A stretch of 54,618 bases of DNA from Chrysophaeum taylorii (lineage: Eukaryota; Sar; Pelagophyceae; Pelagomonadales; Pelagomonadaceae): positions 1-54,618 of the forward strand of contig JAQMWT010000355.1 of the NCBI GenBank assembly GCA_029834535.1, written 5' to 3'. The translations under genes and the position numbers were made by a program. The first letter of the stretch is position 1; every line of letters starts with the position of its first letter. A model generated the notes under the pieces. That model searched no databases, had not been told where the DNA came from, and saw nothing but the letters and a program-made list of their open reading frames with translations. Positions 9,891 through 19,689 of the stretch are shown one piece after another.

Positions 9891-10589
9891 GCGAAGGGCT
9901 GCGGGCTCGTTTTCGCATCGTGGTCAAAAAAGTCTCGTTCTTTGGGTGGGAAACGGAATTCGGCCCGTCGGCCGGGGCAGCCTCTCTCCCGGCAGCAAGA
10001 CGACGACGTAGGCACAGCGCCACTCCTTGCTCAGAACGTAGTGTCGCCGGTAGATGCCATTCACGTTGTCGATGTATTCGCCAGATTTCTTGCGCGATCC
10101 AAGCGATGGGGTTCGCTCGGTTGGGCAGAACGCGACGGACAGGTCGATTGTTCGTGGACGAACACGTCCGCGGCCTGCGACTCTTTAGCACGACCTCGGA
10201 CAAGACCGCGCGCAGTGGCGGTCCGCCATCAACAAGTCCTCGTCCCTCGTCGAGGTCAAGGTCCGCCTGCGCGGGCGATGGCGACGCCTTCGGCGTGGCG
10301 GAGCGCAAGCGGACGGCGAGGCGCGGGTTCGGGCCGGCGATGGGCGGCGAGTGGTCTCCCGCCTCGCCGACCGCCGGACGGTTAGTCTCGTCATCCCGGG
10401 CCGCGCGGCGGTCCGCCGTCGCTCTCCACGAAGGCGCGAGCCACGACGCGGTTTACCGCGAGAAAAACCGGAAGACGTCCTAAGCAGTCTTGCGTCCTAT
10501 AGGTAATTTCTCTTTCTAGCAAGTTACTTGCTGCTTCCATTTATTTTTTATCCTCTTTCTTTCGGTTTGAACTAAAAAGAAAATACGAA

Positions 10590-10629
<40 letters not shown>

Positions 10630-10814
10630 GCAGGGGACGCACATTGAACTTCCCGTTTTTGCGATCCGTTTAGTATGCAATATACTGATATACTGAGCTG
10701 GCGACGACGGTTTCGCCAACGCATTAATCACCCGAAGAGCTTTGGTCAAAACAGCCTCTCTTCGAGAGGGCTAGTTTTTCAACCAATGGATATCAATTTA
10801 ATATTGATATCCCG
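9891..10814. other. Spacer with repeated 150-bp segment and GACA microsatellite
   Basis: No intact gene. 10108-10257 is about 90% similar to 22398-22562 (both begin GATGGGGTTCGCTCGG). 10591-10629 is a (GACA)n microsatellite. The GC-rich part 10258-10480 is open in several frames without recognisable domains, and 10500-10800 is AT-richer with nothing I can name. Confidence 0.6.
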
Positions 10815-10989
10815 GCGAGTTGGTTGTCAGTCACATCGCGGTCTCCTCGTCGCATTGCGACAAGCTTGATGGTCACTCTCCGCCGACCGACCTTTCGGCG
10901 CTCCTCGTCTACAGGCCCGTGATTCCGGACTGGCTCCTGTCGGTCCGGCCTGGCTCCCATGCTCGGGAGAGGTCTGAAGTTAGTTAGTT
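10815..10989 (+). mobile_element. Retroposon H1, truncated 3' end with TTAG tail
   Basis: A 175-bp segment ending GAAGTTAGTTAGTT, flanked by direct repeats of ATTGATATCCCG (10803-10814 and 10990-11001). A variable-length TSD, a short tandem tail and 5' truncation are hallmarks of target-primed non-LTR insertions. Copies H2 and H3 share the same 3' end. Confidence 0.75.
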
Positions 10990-11063
10990 ATTGATATCCC
11001 GTTGCTTTTACGCTAAGTTAAGGGCAAAGGGAAAATCCTTTACTCTGAGATGGCAAGGGGCAG
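10990..11063. other. Short flank between H1 and copia I
   Basis: Seventy-four bases ending in GGCAG, the left copy of the copia I TSD. With 16413-16532 it forms the pre-insertion locus. Part of it (AAAATCCTTTACTCTG) resembles the outer flank of the hAT half at about 32055. Confidence 0.55.
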
Positions 11064-11159
11064 TGTGACAACTGGAGTGGGGCGTTACACTGTCGATAAG
11101 GGAGTGACGTAGGGATACTGGATACGAGGTGCAGGGGTAAGTGTCATAGCTTCCTCACA
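11064..11159 (-). repeat. 3' LTR of copia I
   Basis: 96 bp. In element orientation it runs from TGTGAGGAAGC to TTGTCACA, with TGTGA/TCACA inverted ends. Its partner at 16311-16407 differs by a few bases and one indel. Confidence 0.88.
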
Positions 11160-11176
11160 CAGGTGCTGGAAAAGAA

Positions 11177-11583
11177 CTAACTAACTAACTAACTTCAGAC
11201 CTCTCCCGAGCATGGGAGCCAGGCCGGGCCGACAGGAGCCAGTCCGGAATCACGGGCCTGTAGACGAGGAGCGCCGAAAGGCCGGTCGGCGGAGAGTGAC
11301 CATCAATCGCCACGCGACGAGGAGACCGCGATGTGACTGACAACCAACTCGTCGATAACCTTCCGTCTTCGCCCCCCGGCCATACACCGTCCCACTGCGA
11401 ACGTTCCGGCTGCCAACCGGCCCGCCCGGGAGGCGAATAGGTGCCAACCTACGCCGGGAGGGCGGATGCCCTCGCAAGGCACAGGATTCATGAGACGCCG
11501 TCCTCCATCGCAACCATCGCAACCGCAGTCGGCGATCAGGGTAAGTATGAAAAAAGAAAAGGAAAAAGGGGTAAGTGAGGCCG
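11177..11583 (-). mobile_element. Retroposon H2 with 22-bp target duplication
   Basis: On the minus strand it ends GAAGTTAGTTAGTTAG at 11177. A 22-bp direct repeat (11155-11176 and 11584-11605, beginning TCACACAGGTG) flanks it. The terminal 175 bp is the inverted counterpart of H1, producing a palindrome around the copia LTR. The upstream part (GRRLMNPVPCEGIRPPGVGWH in one frame) may be the end of a LINE ORF, which I cannot confirm. Confidence 0.8.
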
Positions 11584-11605
11584 TCACACAGGTGCTGGAA
11601 AAGAA

Positions 11606-11716
11606 AGAAAGGGAAAAAAAGGGTAAGTGAGGCGCTCACAGAGGAGAAGCTTGAAGGTGGAAAAAGACGTCATGAGAGGCATTGTGGCAGAAAGAGACAG
11701 GAGATGTCGGGCGAAG
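11606..11716 (-). other. 3' untranslated part of copia I
   Basis: Between the RNase H stop and H2. It contains an imperfect copy of the purine-rich GTAAGTGAGG(C/G) block that also lies at 11540-11583. No ORF. Confidence 0.5.
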
Positions 11717-12169
11717 TCACGAGGTGAGGTAACGAGCACGAAGCCGGAGGAAGGGAGTAGCTTCCATACTGCGGGTGGAGATATCGCTAAGGTTGTCAAG
11801 GCGGGGAGTGTGTTGGAGATCAATGATGTGATTGCGATGATATTCAGCGGTGCTATAAAAGCGAATGTCAATATGGTGGGTGCGCCGCTTGAGACATTGG
11901 AGACGGACTTGGGTGACGGTGGTGCTGTTATCGACATACACTGGTACCGTGTGACGAGGGAGATCAAAGTCATCAAACAGTTTGAGAAGCCAAGAGAGCT
12001 CAGCAGTAGCGGCGTAAAGAGCGAGCAATTCAGCTTCAAAAGAGGAGCGGGCGAGGAGGTACTGCGAGCGTGAGCAGTAGGATATCATAGAGCCAGCAAG
12101 GAGAAAACAAAAGCCAGTAGTGGAGTGGCGGGCAGCAGGGTCGTCGGCCCAGCTGGAGTCGGAATAACC
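11717..12169 (-). pseudogene. RNase H, copia I
   Basis: From 12088 downward the frame reads SRSQYLLARSSFEAELLAL (the S-S-x-E-A-E motif of copia RNase H), VPVYVDNSTTV (VYcDNqsA), HHIDIRFYSTAEYH and DNLSDISTRSM (aDi.TK). This is the typical end of a copia polyprotein. The stop is near 11717. The first part of RNase H (12169-12089) lies in another frame. Confidence 0.88.
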
Positions 12170-13203
12170 TTAGAGACGAAGGGTAGAATCGCGACCAAGA
12201 ACAAGGGCGAGATCTCGAGTACCATTGAGATAACGGAAGGAATGAGATAAGGCGTACCAGTGGGGTTTACCAGGATTGTTTGGAAAAGGCGCACACTGAT
12301 TGACGGTCCAAGTGATATCAGGGCGAGTCATAACAGAAATAAACAAGACACAACGGACAATACGACGGAAAGGGATGCGTGCCATGAAGACGTGAGCAGG
12401 GGACCCAGGTGCAGGACAATCAGCCGCAGAAAGATGAAGACCTTTGGGAGCGGGAGTCAATTCTGGTTTACTGTTGATGAAGCGATGTTCGGTGAGGATT
12501 TCACGGATAGCATGGGATTGGTCGATAGCGAGCGTGCGACGTGCGCGATCACGCGCAATGCGGAGACCAACGGAAGTGTGAAGGCTTTGAAAAACGCAAA
12601 AAGAAAGCTTGGTAATGGCCAATGCAAGAACGGGGGTGCGCCACAAGAAGATCATCAACGACGAGAACACGGCGCTGAACGACAGTAGACTTAAGCATGA
12701 GTTTGTAGCTGCAAGTGTCACCAGAATCGCGGACAAAGCTACAATCATTGACAAGGAAGCGTTCTAAGTAAAGCCACCAGTGGGGACATGCTTGCGGGCA
12801 ACCGTACCAAGAGCGACAGAGTTTGGAAATGAGTATGGAGGTATCTTTAGGTTGGCTGGGAGCATAGCCTTCGGGTGGCCAGACAGGGGCTTGTGTGAAA
12901 GCAGAGACGACATCCAGCTTATGCAAATCCCAGTCATGAACGGCAACGCCAGCCAGGGTCTTGTATGAAAGCAGAGATGACATACACAGGACTGTACGTG
13001 TCGTGGTAAGCAATGCCGTGAACCTGGGTGTAACCGCGGACAACGAGACGAGCATTGTACGATTTGAAGCGGCCAGATTCATACTTCGTGCGGTGGACCC
13101 ACTTCAAAGGGCAGATGGTGCCAGAAAAAGTAGAAGGAACGCGAACAACATCCGAACAACCGAGCTGACCGAGGGAATGATATTATTTGGCAATGGCTTG
13201 TAA
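12170..13203 (-). pseudogene. Reverse transcriptase, copia I
   Basis: Copia RT motifs occur in at least two frames: LHKLDVVSAFTQAP (compare DVKTAFLNG), CRSWYGCPQA (lyGLkQa), RVLVVDDLLVAH (YVDD box, both Asp kept) in 13082-12549, and MTRPDITWTVNQCA, HWYALSHSFRYLNGT (tRPDI..av, RYLkGT) in 12754-12170. Frameshifts near 12650 and elsewhere make it inactive. Confidence 0.9.
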
Positions 13204-14740
13204 CCGACGTGCAGGATTTGGATGGGCTAGAGCTTCGCGCAAATGAGGGAAAGTGAGAGCGCCGTCATCAATGTGTGGGCGAGACAGAGGGGAAGGAGGA
13301 CATAATGAACTAACAAACGAAAGCTAGAATAATTAACGTACAGGGAAGGACAAGATGACACAGAATCGAAGGGGATGACAAGATGACACAGAATCGACAG
13401 TGCGTGGTAAAACGCCAGTATTGTGGGTTTGAGTTGTTTCTCCATGTGTTGCTGAATAATGTGCGATTTTTGTCGACTTTGCGCGGTCGGCTCCGTTTGG
13501 CTCGACTTTGTTTTGCATGCTTTTTGTTTTGTCGGCTCAGGTTGGCTCGACTTTGTTGTGCACTTTGCTGTGGGGGTTGTTGGTTCTTCGGAGGTCATGG
13601 GCCCGGAGAATGGTCGGTTCACGTGATGGGGTGATCAGTCCAAGTGAAACCGGCGCATTCTCATCAAACACAGGGGACAAGGGGGGGGGCAACCGCGGAA
13701 GAACAGGTGACAATCGGGCAACAGCAGGAACAGGTGACAATGGGACAACAGTAGACGATAGCTTGGAAGCGTGATTCGAGAAAGTCGGAACAACGTTGAA
13801 GTTCCTTCGGTGGTTGACATTGCAGGAAATCTGATAAGCGAAACTGTCAGCAAAAGCGAGGTCTGAAGAACAATAGCGACAAAAGTGCCTGGGATGACGT
13901 GCGTTAGACGATTGGTGCCACTGAGAATCGCAGCGGGGCAAAGATAGCGGGAACACAGGCTGGTATATATGATGGCAGTGTACCAGACGTCTGACGAGAA
14001 CGTGGCCCTTGGGCAGATATGTTGTATGGTGACCAGGCTATGACGATGGTCGGGGGCGACTGAAGCAAAAAAAAACAGGCGTAAAAAAAACAGGCGTAAA
14101 CAGGTTTGATGCGAACGTGGGTGTTTGGTTGTTGTGGCGCGAGCAAGTTGCCATAGGCACGACCGCGTCCTATACGCGAAGATGGAAGACTTCTGACGCG
14201 CCAGCGTTGTAAGGAACGAGCACGGGTAGACCAGGCTGCTGCATGCCAGCCTGCTGTGGCAGATAAGAAAGTGGCCCGTGTTCGCATTCGCAAGAACGAA
14301 GTTGCCATATGGGCCAACGTTGGAGGAGCAAGCGGCGATCGTTGCTCGTCATACTCGAATAGACTGCGGTAGAAGTTGGCGATAGTGGCAAAACAGTGGT
14401 GGCACGTAAGAACGTTGCAGATAGCGTCGCAGTGACACGTAAGAACATTGCAGATAGCGTCGCGGGTGCTGAGCACGGAATTCACTTCGATAGCAAAACC
14501 GGATTTTAAAGGTCAGAAAAGCGGCGAACAGGCGATAGTGCGTGAAGGAGAACCACAACATTGTGTTGATACCGTAGATAAAGAAGCCGAATAACACAGC
14601 AAAGAAGCGTCGGTCCAGGATCCCGAAGATGAGCGATCCAACCACATAGGAAGCACGAAAGTTGCGCACGCGAAAATTGACAGGCGCAGCTTAGTGGTGG
14701 CGGGTGAAATGCGCGATGGAACGTGATACGCTGGTTTTAC
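13204..14740 (-). pseudogene. Degenerate middle of copia I (integrase position)
   Basis: By position this should encode integrase and the link to RT, but I find no convincing HHCC or DDE motif. Long minus frames exist (13622-13227, 13956-13537, 14485-13904) without recognisable domains. A 30-bp direct duplication (CACGTAAGAACxTTGCAGAT unit) lies at 14402-14461. The region is either very decayed or replaced. Confidence 0.45.
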
Positions 14741-14741
14741 C

Positions 14742-15035
14742 AAAACCGACAAGCACAACGAGGAGTGGATCGACGAATAGGGGAAAATGCACAACGGGGA
14801 GTGGATCAACGAATAGGTGAAAACGCACAACGGGGAGTGGATCGACGAATAGGTGAAAATGCACAACAGGGAGTGGATCAACGAATAGGTGAAATACAGA
14901 CCGAGGAGGGGAGCAACGACGAGGTGAAAATACAAAACAAGGAGAGGAGCAACGACTAGATGAAAATACAGAACGAGGAGGGGAGCAACGACGAGGTAAA
15001 AATACAGAACGAGGAGAGGAGCAACGAATAACGGA
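14742..15035 (-). repeat. Minisatellite of about 36 bp, eight to nine units
   Basis: Units such as GGGGAGTGGATCAACGAATA separated by GTGAAAATGCACAAC repeat head to tail. There are two related unit classes (left: GGGGAGTGGATC; right: GAGGGGAGCAACGACGAG). On the minus strand the whole array is open and reads as a hydrophobic repeat (LVVAPLLVLYFH then TYSLIHSPLCIF). It lies inside copia I. Confidence 0.85.
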
Positions 15036-15693
15036 AAATACAGAACGAAGGGCGCCTGTGCAATGGGAGCTAAAAACAAAAACGAGGGGCTTCCTTGGGA
15101 TGGGGTTGTTGATGTGCTTGCGTCAGACAACCGGCGGTACACACGCGGACTTGGAATTATCTTGATTGGCAGAAAGGCGCAATTATGATAAGACAGAGTA
15201 TCGGGAGGTGGATGTGAGACGTTGGGTGTGGCCGTTTAAGGCGGTGAAGGGGGTGGAATAGATGGTGGTATTAAGAAAAGCGGCGGAGTGGAACTAGAAT
15301 CAGTCAAGGTTGGAGTAGGCACAGGAGCAGAAAAGGTAGTGTTACTGGTGTTGGTTTTGGTGGGTTGGTGTTGTTGGGTGTTGTTGGTGTCATTGGAAGT
15401 GTTGCGCTGTTGAGAAGAACGGCGATGGTGGGTAGCGCGTTGTCGTGGAATAGCTAGGAACTTTGAAACTTGCGGCAGTCCCTCTTAAAGTGATCCTTGC
15501 AGCCGCCAAAATGACATTGGGTAGTGCGTCGGAATCGAGTAGAGCCAGGTTGTTGGGAAAGGGGGGCGTCTAGGGTAGGTCAGTTGGAAGAGTATGAAGT
15601 CTTGGCTGACAACGCGGCGGATAGCGCGACGGTAGTGGTTGTGCATGCCATCTAAATTGATTGTTGTTGAACTTCTCAAGGGTACAACCACAT
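15036..15693 (-). pseudogene. gag C-terminal region with degenerate zinc knuckle, copia I
   Basis: In one minus frame near 15500-15460 the sequence reads CHFGGCKDHFKRDC. The length and last half match the retroviral CCHC knuckle (C-x2-C-x4-H-x4-C), but the second Cys is displaced by two residues. Flanking frames are Thr/Pro-rich. Probably the nucleocapsid end of gag. Confidence 0.55.
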
Positions 15694-16280
15694 TCATCGG
15701 TACGAAACGCGAGACGATAAAACAAAGCCAGTAAGTCTTGAAGCACGATGCACGTAGTCAAATGCGAGGGCACACTCGAGGGTACGTCGGATCAGGTACA
15801 ATGCCGAGCAACTTGAACGCCGGTGATAGGTACAATGCCGAGCAACTTGAACTCCGATGATGAACTCGTTGAGGAAGTTCGCTACGCGATCCCCATGGCC
15901 CGTGTAGACATCGGTAATGCGCTTGTAAAGCCACGTGAAAGTCATGTCGCGGTTTTCACGGATATCAACGTTGTTGCTTGACGCGAAATTCTTCTTCAGA
16001 GCAGCGAGATGCTGAGAAATTCTTCTTCAGAGCAGCGAGATGCTGAGATGCTAGTCCAAGTATCGTTGGTCAAGATAATGTGATCGCCGGTGGAGATGAT
16101 CATGTTCTCAAGACGACGTGTCCATTGGGAGGGAAAAAAATGTCGCTCACCGCTGAAGGCATCAAGTTTTTTGCGAAAGCTTGCTAGCTTGAATTTCGAT
16201 CGAGGACATGATAGGCGACAACGAACCGAGCACGTAGCAATGAACTGAAGCCGAGAAGGAGTCGCCACGAAGTCAAGCAC
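15694..16280 (-). pseudogene. gag, copia I
   Basis: Starting about 30 bp inside the 5' LTR, the minus frame reads RKKLDAFSGERHFFPSQWTR and LENMIISTGDHIILTNDTW, the layout of copia gag (F.G..y..W...m...L). A second segment from 15945 continues FTWLYKRITDVYTGH. An imperfect direct duplication of about 38 bp (AGAAATTCTTCTTCAGAGCA) at 15986-16040 disrupts the frame. Confidence 0.65.
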
Positions 16281-16295
16281 AGGTTCGATCGTGAA

Positions 16296-16310
16296 CGAGC
16301 ACCTGTACCA
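16296..16310 (-). other. Primer-binding site of copia I
   Basis: Directly after the 5' LTR on the minus strand: TGGTACAGGTGCTCG. Starting with TGG next to the LTR is as expected for pairing with the CCA end of a tRNA. The tRNA cannot be named from this alone. Confidence 0.65.
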
Positions 16311-16407
16311 TGTGACAACTGGAGTGGGGCGTTACACTAGCGACAAGGGAATGACGTAGGGATACCTGGATACGAGGTGCAGGGGCAAGTGTCATAGCTT
16401 CCTCACA
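16311..16407 (-). repeat. 5' LTR of copia I
   Basis: 97 bp, matching 11064-11159 nearly throughout. The TSD copy GGCAG follows at 16408-16412. Confidence 0.88.
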
Positions 16408-16412
16408 GGCAG

Positions 16413-16532
16413 CGTTCAAATTAAAATCAAGTGGCGACCAGGTTGTCGAGTCGAGGGTAAGTAAAGTAAAATAAGCATGCATTTTTTTTCGTATCCGCTG
16501 AATCCATGGCATTCGCAAGCCGCCGCAAGCCG
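16413..16532. other. Target sequence between copia I and copia J
   Basis: Non-coding remnant. With copia J removed it joins directly to the hAT C-terminal fragment at 21784, so it is probably the 3' flank or tail of that hAT gene. It contains a run of T and a CCGCAAGC duplication. Confidence 0.6.
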
Positions 16533-16537
16533 TCTAC

Positions 16538-16660
16538 ACCAGCCTGTCCCAGTGACACGCCACTGACACACCACGCACGCGCCACGCACGCGCCACGTCG
16601 CCTGTCCTGACATTAGGTCACATGCCACGTTCACTTCATACACACATGACACTCATGCGG
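16538..16660 (+). repeat. 5' LTR of copia J
   Basis: Runs from ACCAGCCTGTCCCAG to CTCATGCGG. It has an 11-bp tandem duplication (ACGCACGCGCC) that the 3' LTR lacks. The ends are not TG..CA, but the flanking TCTAC duplication supports this boundary. Confidence 0.82.
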
Positions 16661-16674
16661 TTATGAGGCCCATG
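16661..16674 (+). other. Candidate primer-binding site of copia J
   Basis: TTATGAGGCCCATG follows the LTR. Its complement contains CTCATAA, the anticodon loop of methionine tRNAs, suggesting priming by an internal (half) tRNA as known for Drosophila copia. One extra base relative to the usual initiator stem makes this tentative. Confidence 0.4.
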
Positions 16675-16718
16675 TTGTTCGTGTTCTAGCACGACGCTAC
16701 CACTTGCGCGCGAGTGTC

Positions 16719-19301
16719 ATGTCGGCCACCGAGCACAAGGACGCACGGAAGCGCCTGCCGGACATCGTCAACCAGCTCTGCACTTTCAACCCCGACGGTG
16801 ATGCGGTGGAGGACGCGACGCACCTGCGACACCTCGAACAGGACGTCGTGGACTACGCCCAGTTCCTGGCTGACGCCACCGGCTCCATCAGGCTCCCGCC
16901 GTTGACGCCCGAAGCCGACCTGTTCCTGCTCTGCCTCCTGCGCCGCGGCACCGCGGCGGAGGCGCAGCGCATTGTCGACCGCTGCCAGACTGGTGCCGAC
17001 GCTTTGGACCGCCTACGCCAGCGCTTCGCCTTCAACAGCAAGGCCGAACTCCGCCAGCATCTGCACGATCTGTCCTTCGTCTCGTTCGGCACGCCCGACC
17101 TTTACCTCGCGGCCTTCGAACGTAACATCACGGCCCTTGAGGCACTGGGCGACACATTCACCGACACGGATCGCATGCTCTACTTCCTCGAGGGCCTCAA
17201 GGGACCCAAAGGGGGGGATGACCTGGCGGAGGCCCACCGTCTTCTCGCGATTGAGTCCGCCCGGACAGGCACCTCGTACGACACCTTCATTAAGGTCTTT
17301 GCCACGTACTGCCGCAACGCCGATATCAGCCGCGGCGGCTCTCGCGCACGCGCCCGCCAGACCGCCGCGCAAACTGCTGCCCCGCCCGGCCGCACCACGC
17401 TCAACTACGACTTCCGTCCGGACTGGACCCCAGTCCCGTTCTGCAGCAAGTGCTACGGGCTCTTTCACACCGCCCGCATATGCCCTGCCGACATCACGAG
17501 CCGTATGCCGTGCGGAATCTGCCGCTTCCCCACCCACACCACCGACAACTGCGCGCTCAAGACCCCCGGCTGGCAGCCCGGTGACGTCCTCTCGATCCGC
17601 GACCTCCGCAAGTTGAGGACTTTCCGCTCCCGGGACGTGCCACCCGCCCGCCCGGCCGCGCCGCCCCATCAGGCGCCCCCGCCGGCCCCGCAGGCACCTG
17701 AGCCTGCGCCGACCGCTGCCGCGGCCGCCCGCCGCACCACCGACGCCTGTCGGACCGGTTACACCATCGGCGCGCGCGCCTTTATGGCGCGCGGCATCGA
17801 GCCACCGTTGGTCTCTCCCGGCGCCCTTCACCTGACGTTGACGTTGCTCTTCGTGGCCGCCGGGGCTATGCTCGGTCTCTGCCTCGACGGCCGTGTTGCG
17901 CTGCCCGCTCTCCTCCTCGTCCCCGGCCTTGCATGCGTCCTCCGCACTGTCTCATTCCCGCTCCTGTGCAGCACCACGGCGCGGGCAGCCCGTGCCCGCG
18001 CGGCGCCACCAGACGACTACGAGGAGTGGCTCGTCGACTCCGCCTGCGACAACCACACGCGGCCCGAGTACAGCACGGTGGTCTCCTACACGAAGACGTG
18101 GCTGTCCTGGCTCCCGGGCGGCTTCTTCGACGGTGGACGCCACAGCCACGCTGTCAGTGGACACGTCATCGAGAACGTCACGCTCCAGACTACGGACGGA
18201 CACATCGACGTCACCATCGCTGCAGCCATTACGCCCTCGCTCCCGCGGCTCTTCTCGGTCGACCAGTTCGACAAGAGCGGGGGGCGCTTCATCAGCGGGT
18301 CGCGCCCTCGCCTCGAGACGAGCGACGGCAAGATCATCCCCCTCATCAAGCGAGGAAAGGACTACGTGCTCATCACCCGGCGCACGGGGACCGAACCGGC
18401 GACGGCCGGCACTGCGGCCGTCACCGCCGCGGCCCCCGCCGCCGAACCGGCGACGGCCGGCACTGCAGCCGTCACCGCCGCGGCCCCCGCCGCCGCCGCC
18501 GTAGCCGCCGCCGCCGCTGCCGGACGCCGGCTCGCGCCGCGCGCTGTCTATGGCTCGGCTTTCGTCTCCTCCCTCGTCGCGACCGCGGTCTTGGCCGGCG
18601 CTATGGCTGCTGTGGCGTCGAGCCATGCCGTTGGGGCGGCAATGCTGCAGCACCCGAGCGCACGGCCGGTCGACCCGGTCCTCATGCCGGGCCTCCGCCT
18701 CGACGACGTCAGCGCCCATCAGATGCTCGGCCACGCCAGCGATGACCGCCGGGACGCCGCCCTGAAGCGGCTCGGCCTTCCCGCTGTCGGGGAAAGCCGG
18801 CACCCCATCTGCTGCACCCTCGGCCGCTTACGCAAGGCGCCCACGCATTCCACGACGACGAGCGCGACCACGGCACCCGACGGGGCCGTCGTTGAGGTCG
18901 ACTTGCAAGGCCCCTTCAACCCGCCGACACTCGGAGGGGCGCGGTATGGCCTCGACTTCGCCTTTCGGCGCCCGGCTCGCCTGGCGAGCTCGCTCATTGC
19001 CAAGAAAAGCGACGCGGCGGGGGAGCTCCCCGTGCTCCTCGCGTCCGCGCGCGCGGCTGGGCTGCACCCAACTACCCTCCGCGCGGACTTGGGGGCGAGC
19101 TCGACAACCCGCACTTCCGTTCTACGGCCGCCGCCTCCGGCCTCGCCGTCGAGTACGTCGTCCCCGAACGCCACGTCAACGCCGCCGAGAACGCCCACAT
19201 CCGGATTCTGGACGTGGCGCGCGCCAACGACGTCTTGGTCCGGAACGTGCTCCATCCCAAATTCTGGGGCTATTCCTACCTCTACGCCGTCCGTCAGGTG
19301 A
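16719..19301 (+). pseudogene. gag-protease-integrase polyprotein, copia J
   Basis: Open from ATG 16719 (the frame is open slightly upstream from a TTG). Order: gag helical region; two CCHC knuckles, CSKCYGLFHTARIC and CGICRFPTHTTDNC, about residues 245-290; a Pro/Ala-rich linker; two hydrophobic segments near residues 370-425; protease motif EEWLVDSACDNHTRP (family: W.lDSGA..H), with GA replaced by AC; LPRLFSVDQF; a duplicated Ala/Thr stretch (18391-18490); a further hydrophobic segment (about 18556-18650); gag-pre-integrase AHQMLGHAS; and the integrase start VVEVDLQGPF. After LRADLG (about 19095) a frameshift moves integrase into the frame of 19214-19669. Confidence 0.9.
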
Positions 19302-19669
19302 ACGTCGTCGGCGGCTACATCGGCGAGCACGAGGACATTAGCGGCATGGCGCCCTACGGCTCGCTCGTTGCCTACCGCGTCGACGCCGCGAAGAACACCG
19401 AACGCGCATTGATCGGGATATACCTAGGATGTCGGCCCGAGGCCGGTCCCGGGGCCGTCTACGTTGTTCCAGCGCCGCGATCGGGCTGCGTCCAGGACGA
19501 CCTTCGCCTCGTGCGCACGACCGCGACCGTCCGCTTCCTCGCCGCACCGGGCACGCCTGTTACGACCGACTTGCTCCGCACCACTCTCGACAGCTTGCGT
19601 GCAGCGGCCACAGCCCCGCTCGCGGACGCCGGCGCCCCGACGCCGCCACCGCCCCCACCCCTACCTTGA
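19095..19669 (+). pseudogene. Integrase C-terminal part, copia J
   Basis: Second frame of integrase: VNAAENAHIRILDVARANDV holds the Glu of the DDE triad (usually ngvaER.n.tl). Then follow HPKFWGYSYLYAV, GSLVAYRVDAAKNT and ERALIGIYLGCRPEAG, which match the copia integrase end (fG..a.v.......k...r...giflGy). Ends in a Pro-rich stretch. Confidence 0.85.
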
Positions 19670-19689
19670 CCCAAGCCTGCAAGATTGCG

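Larger units (their letters stand above)
11064..16407 (-). mobile_element. Ty1/copia retrotransposon I, decayed
   Basis: Bounded by two short LTRs (96 and 97 bp) and a perfect 5-bp TSD, GGCAG, at 11059-11063 and 16408-16412. On the minus strand gag, RT and RNase H are recognisable in copia order, and a primer-binding site abuts the 5' LTR. Retroposon H2 is inserted beside the 3' LTR. Many frameshifts; no intact ORF. Confidence 0.9.

Noticed and set aside
9575..10483. A 302-residue plus-strand frame rich in Arg/Ser/Ala.
   Set aside because: Composition is that of a GC-rich shadow; the opposite strand has a strong coiled coil and no domain is seen on plus.
18410..19067. Long plus and minus frames overlapping the copia J polyprotein (for example 17952-18803 minus).
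   Set aside because: GC-rich shadows; the 16719-19301 frame carries all copia motifs.
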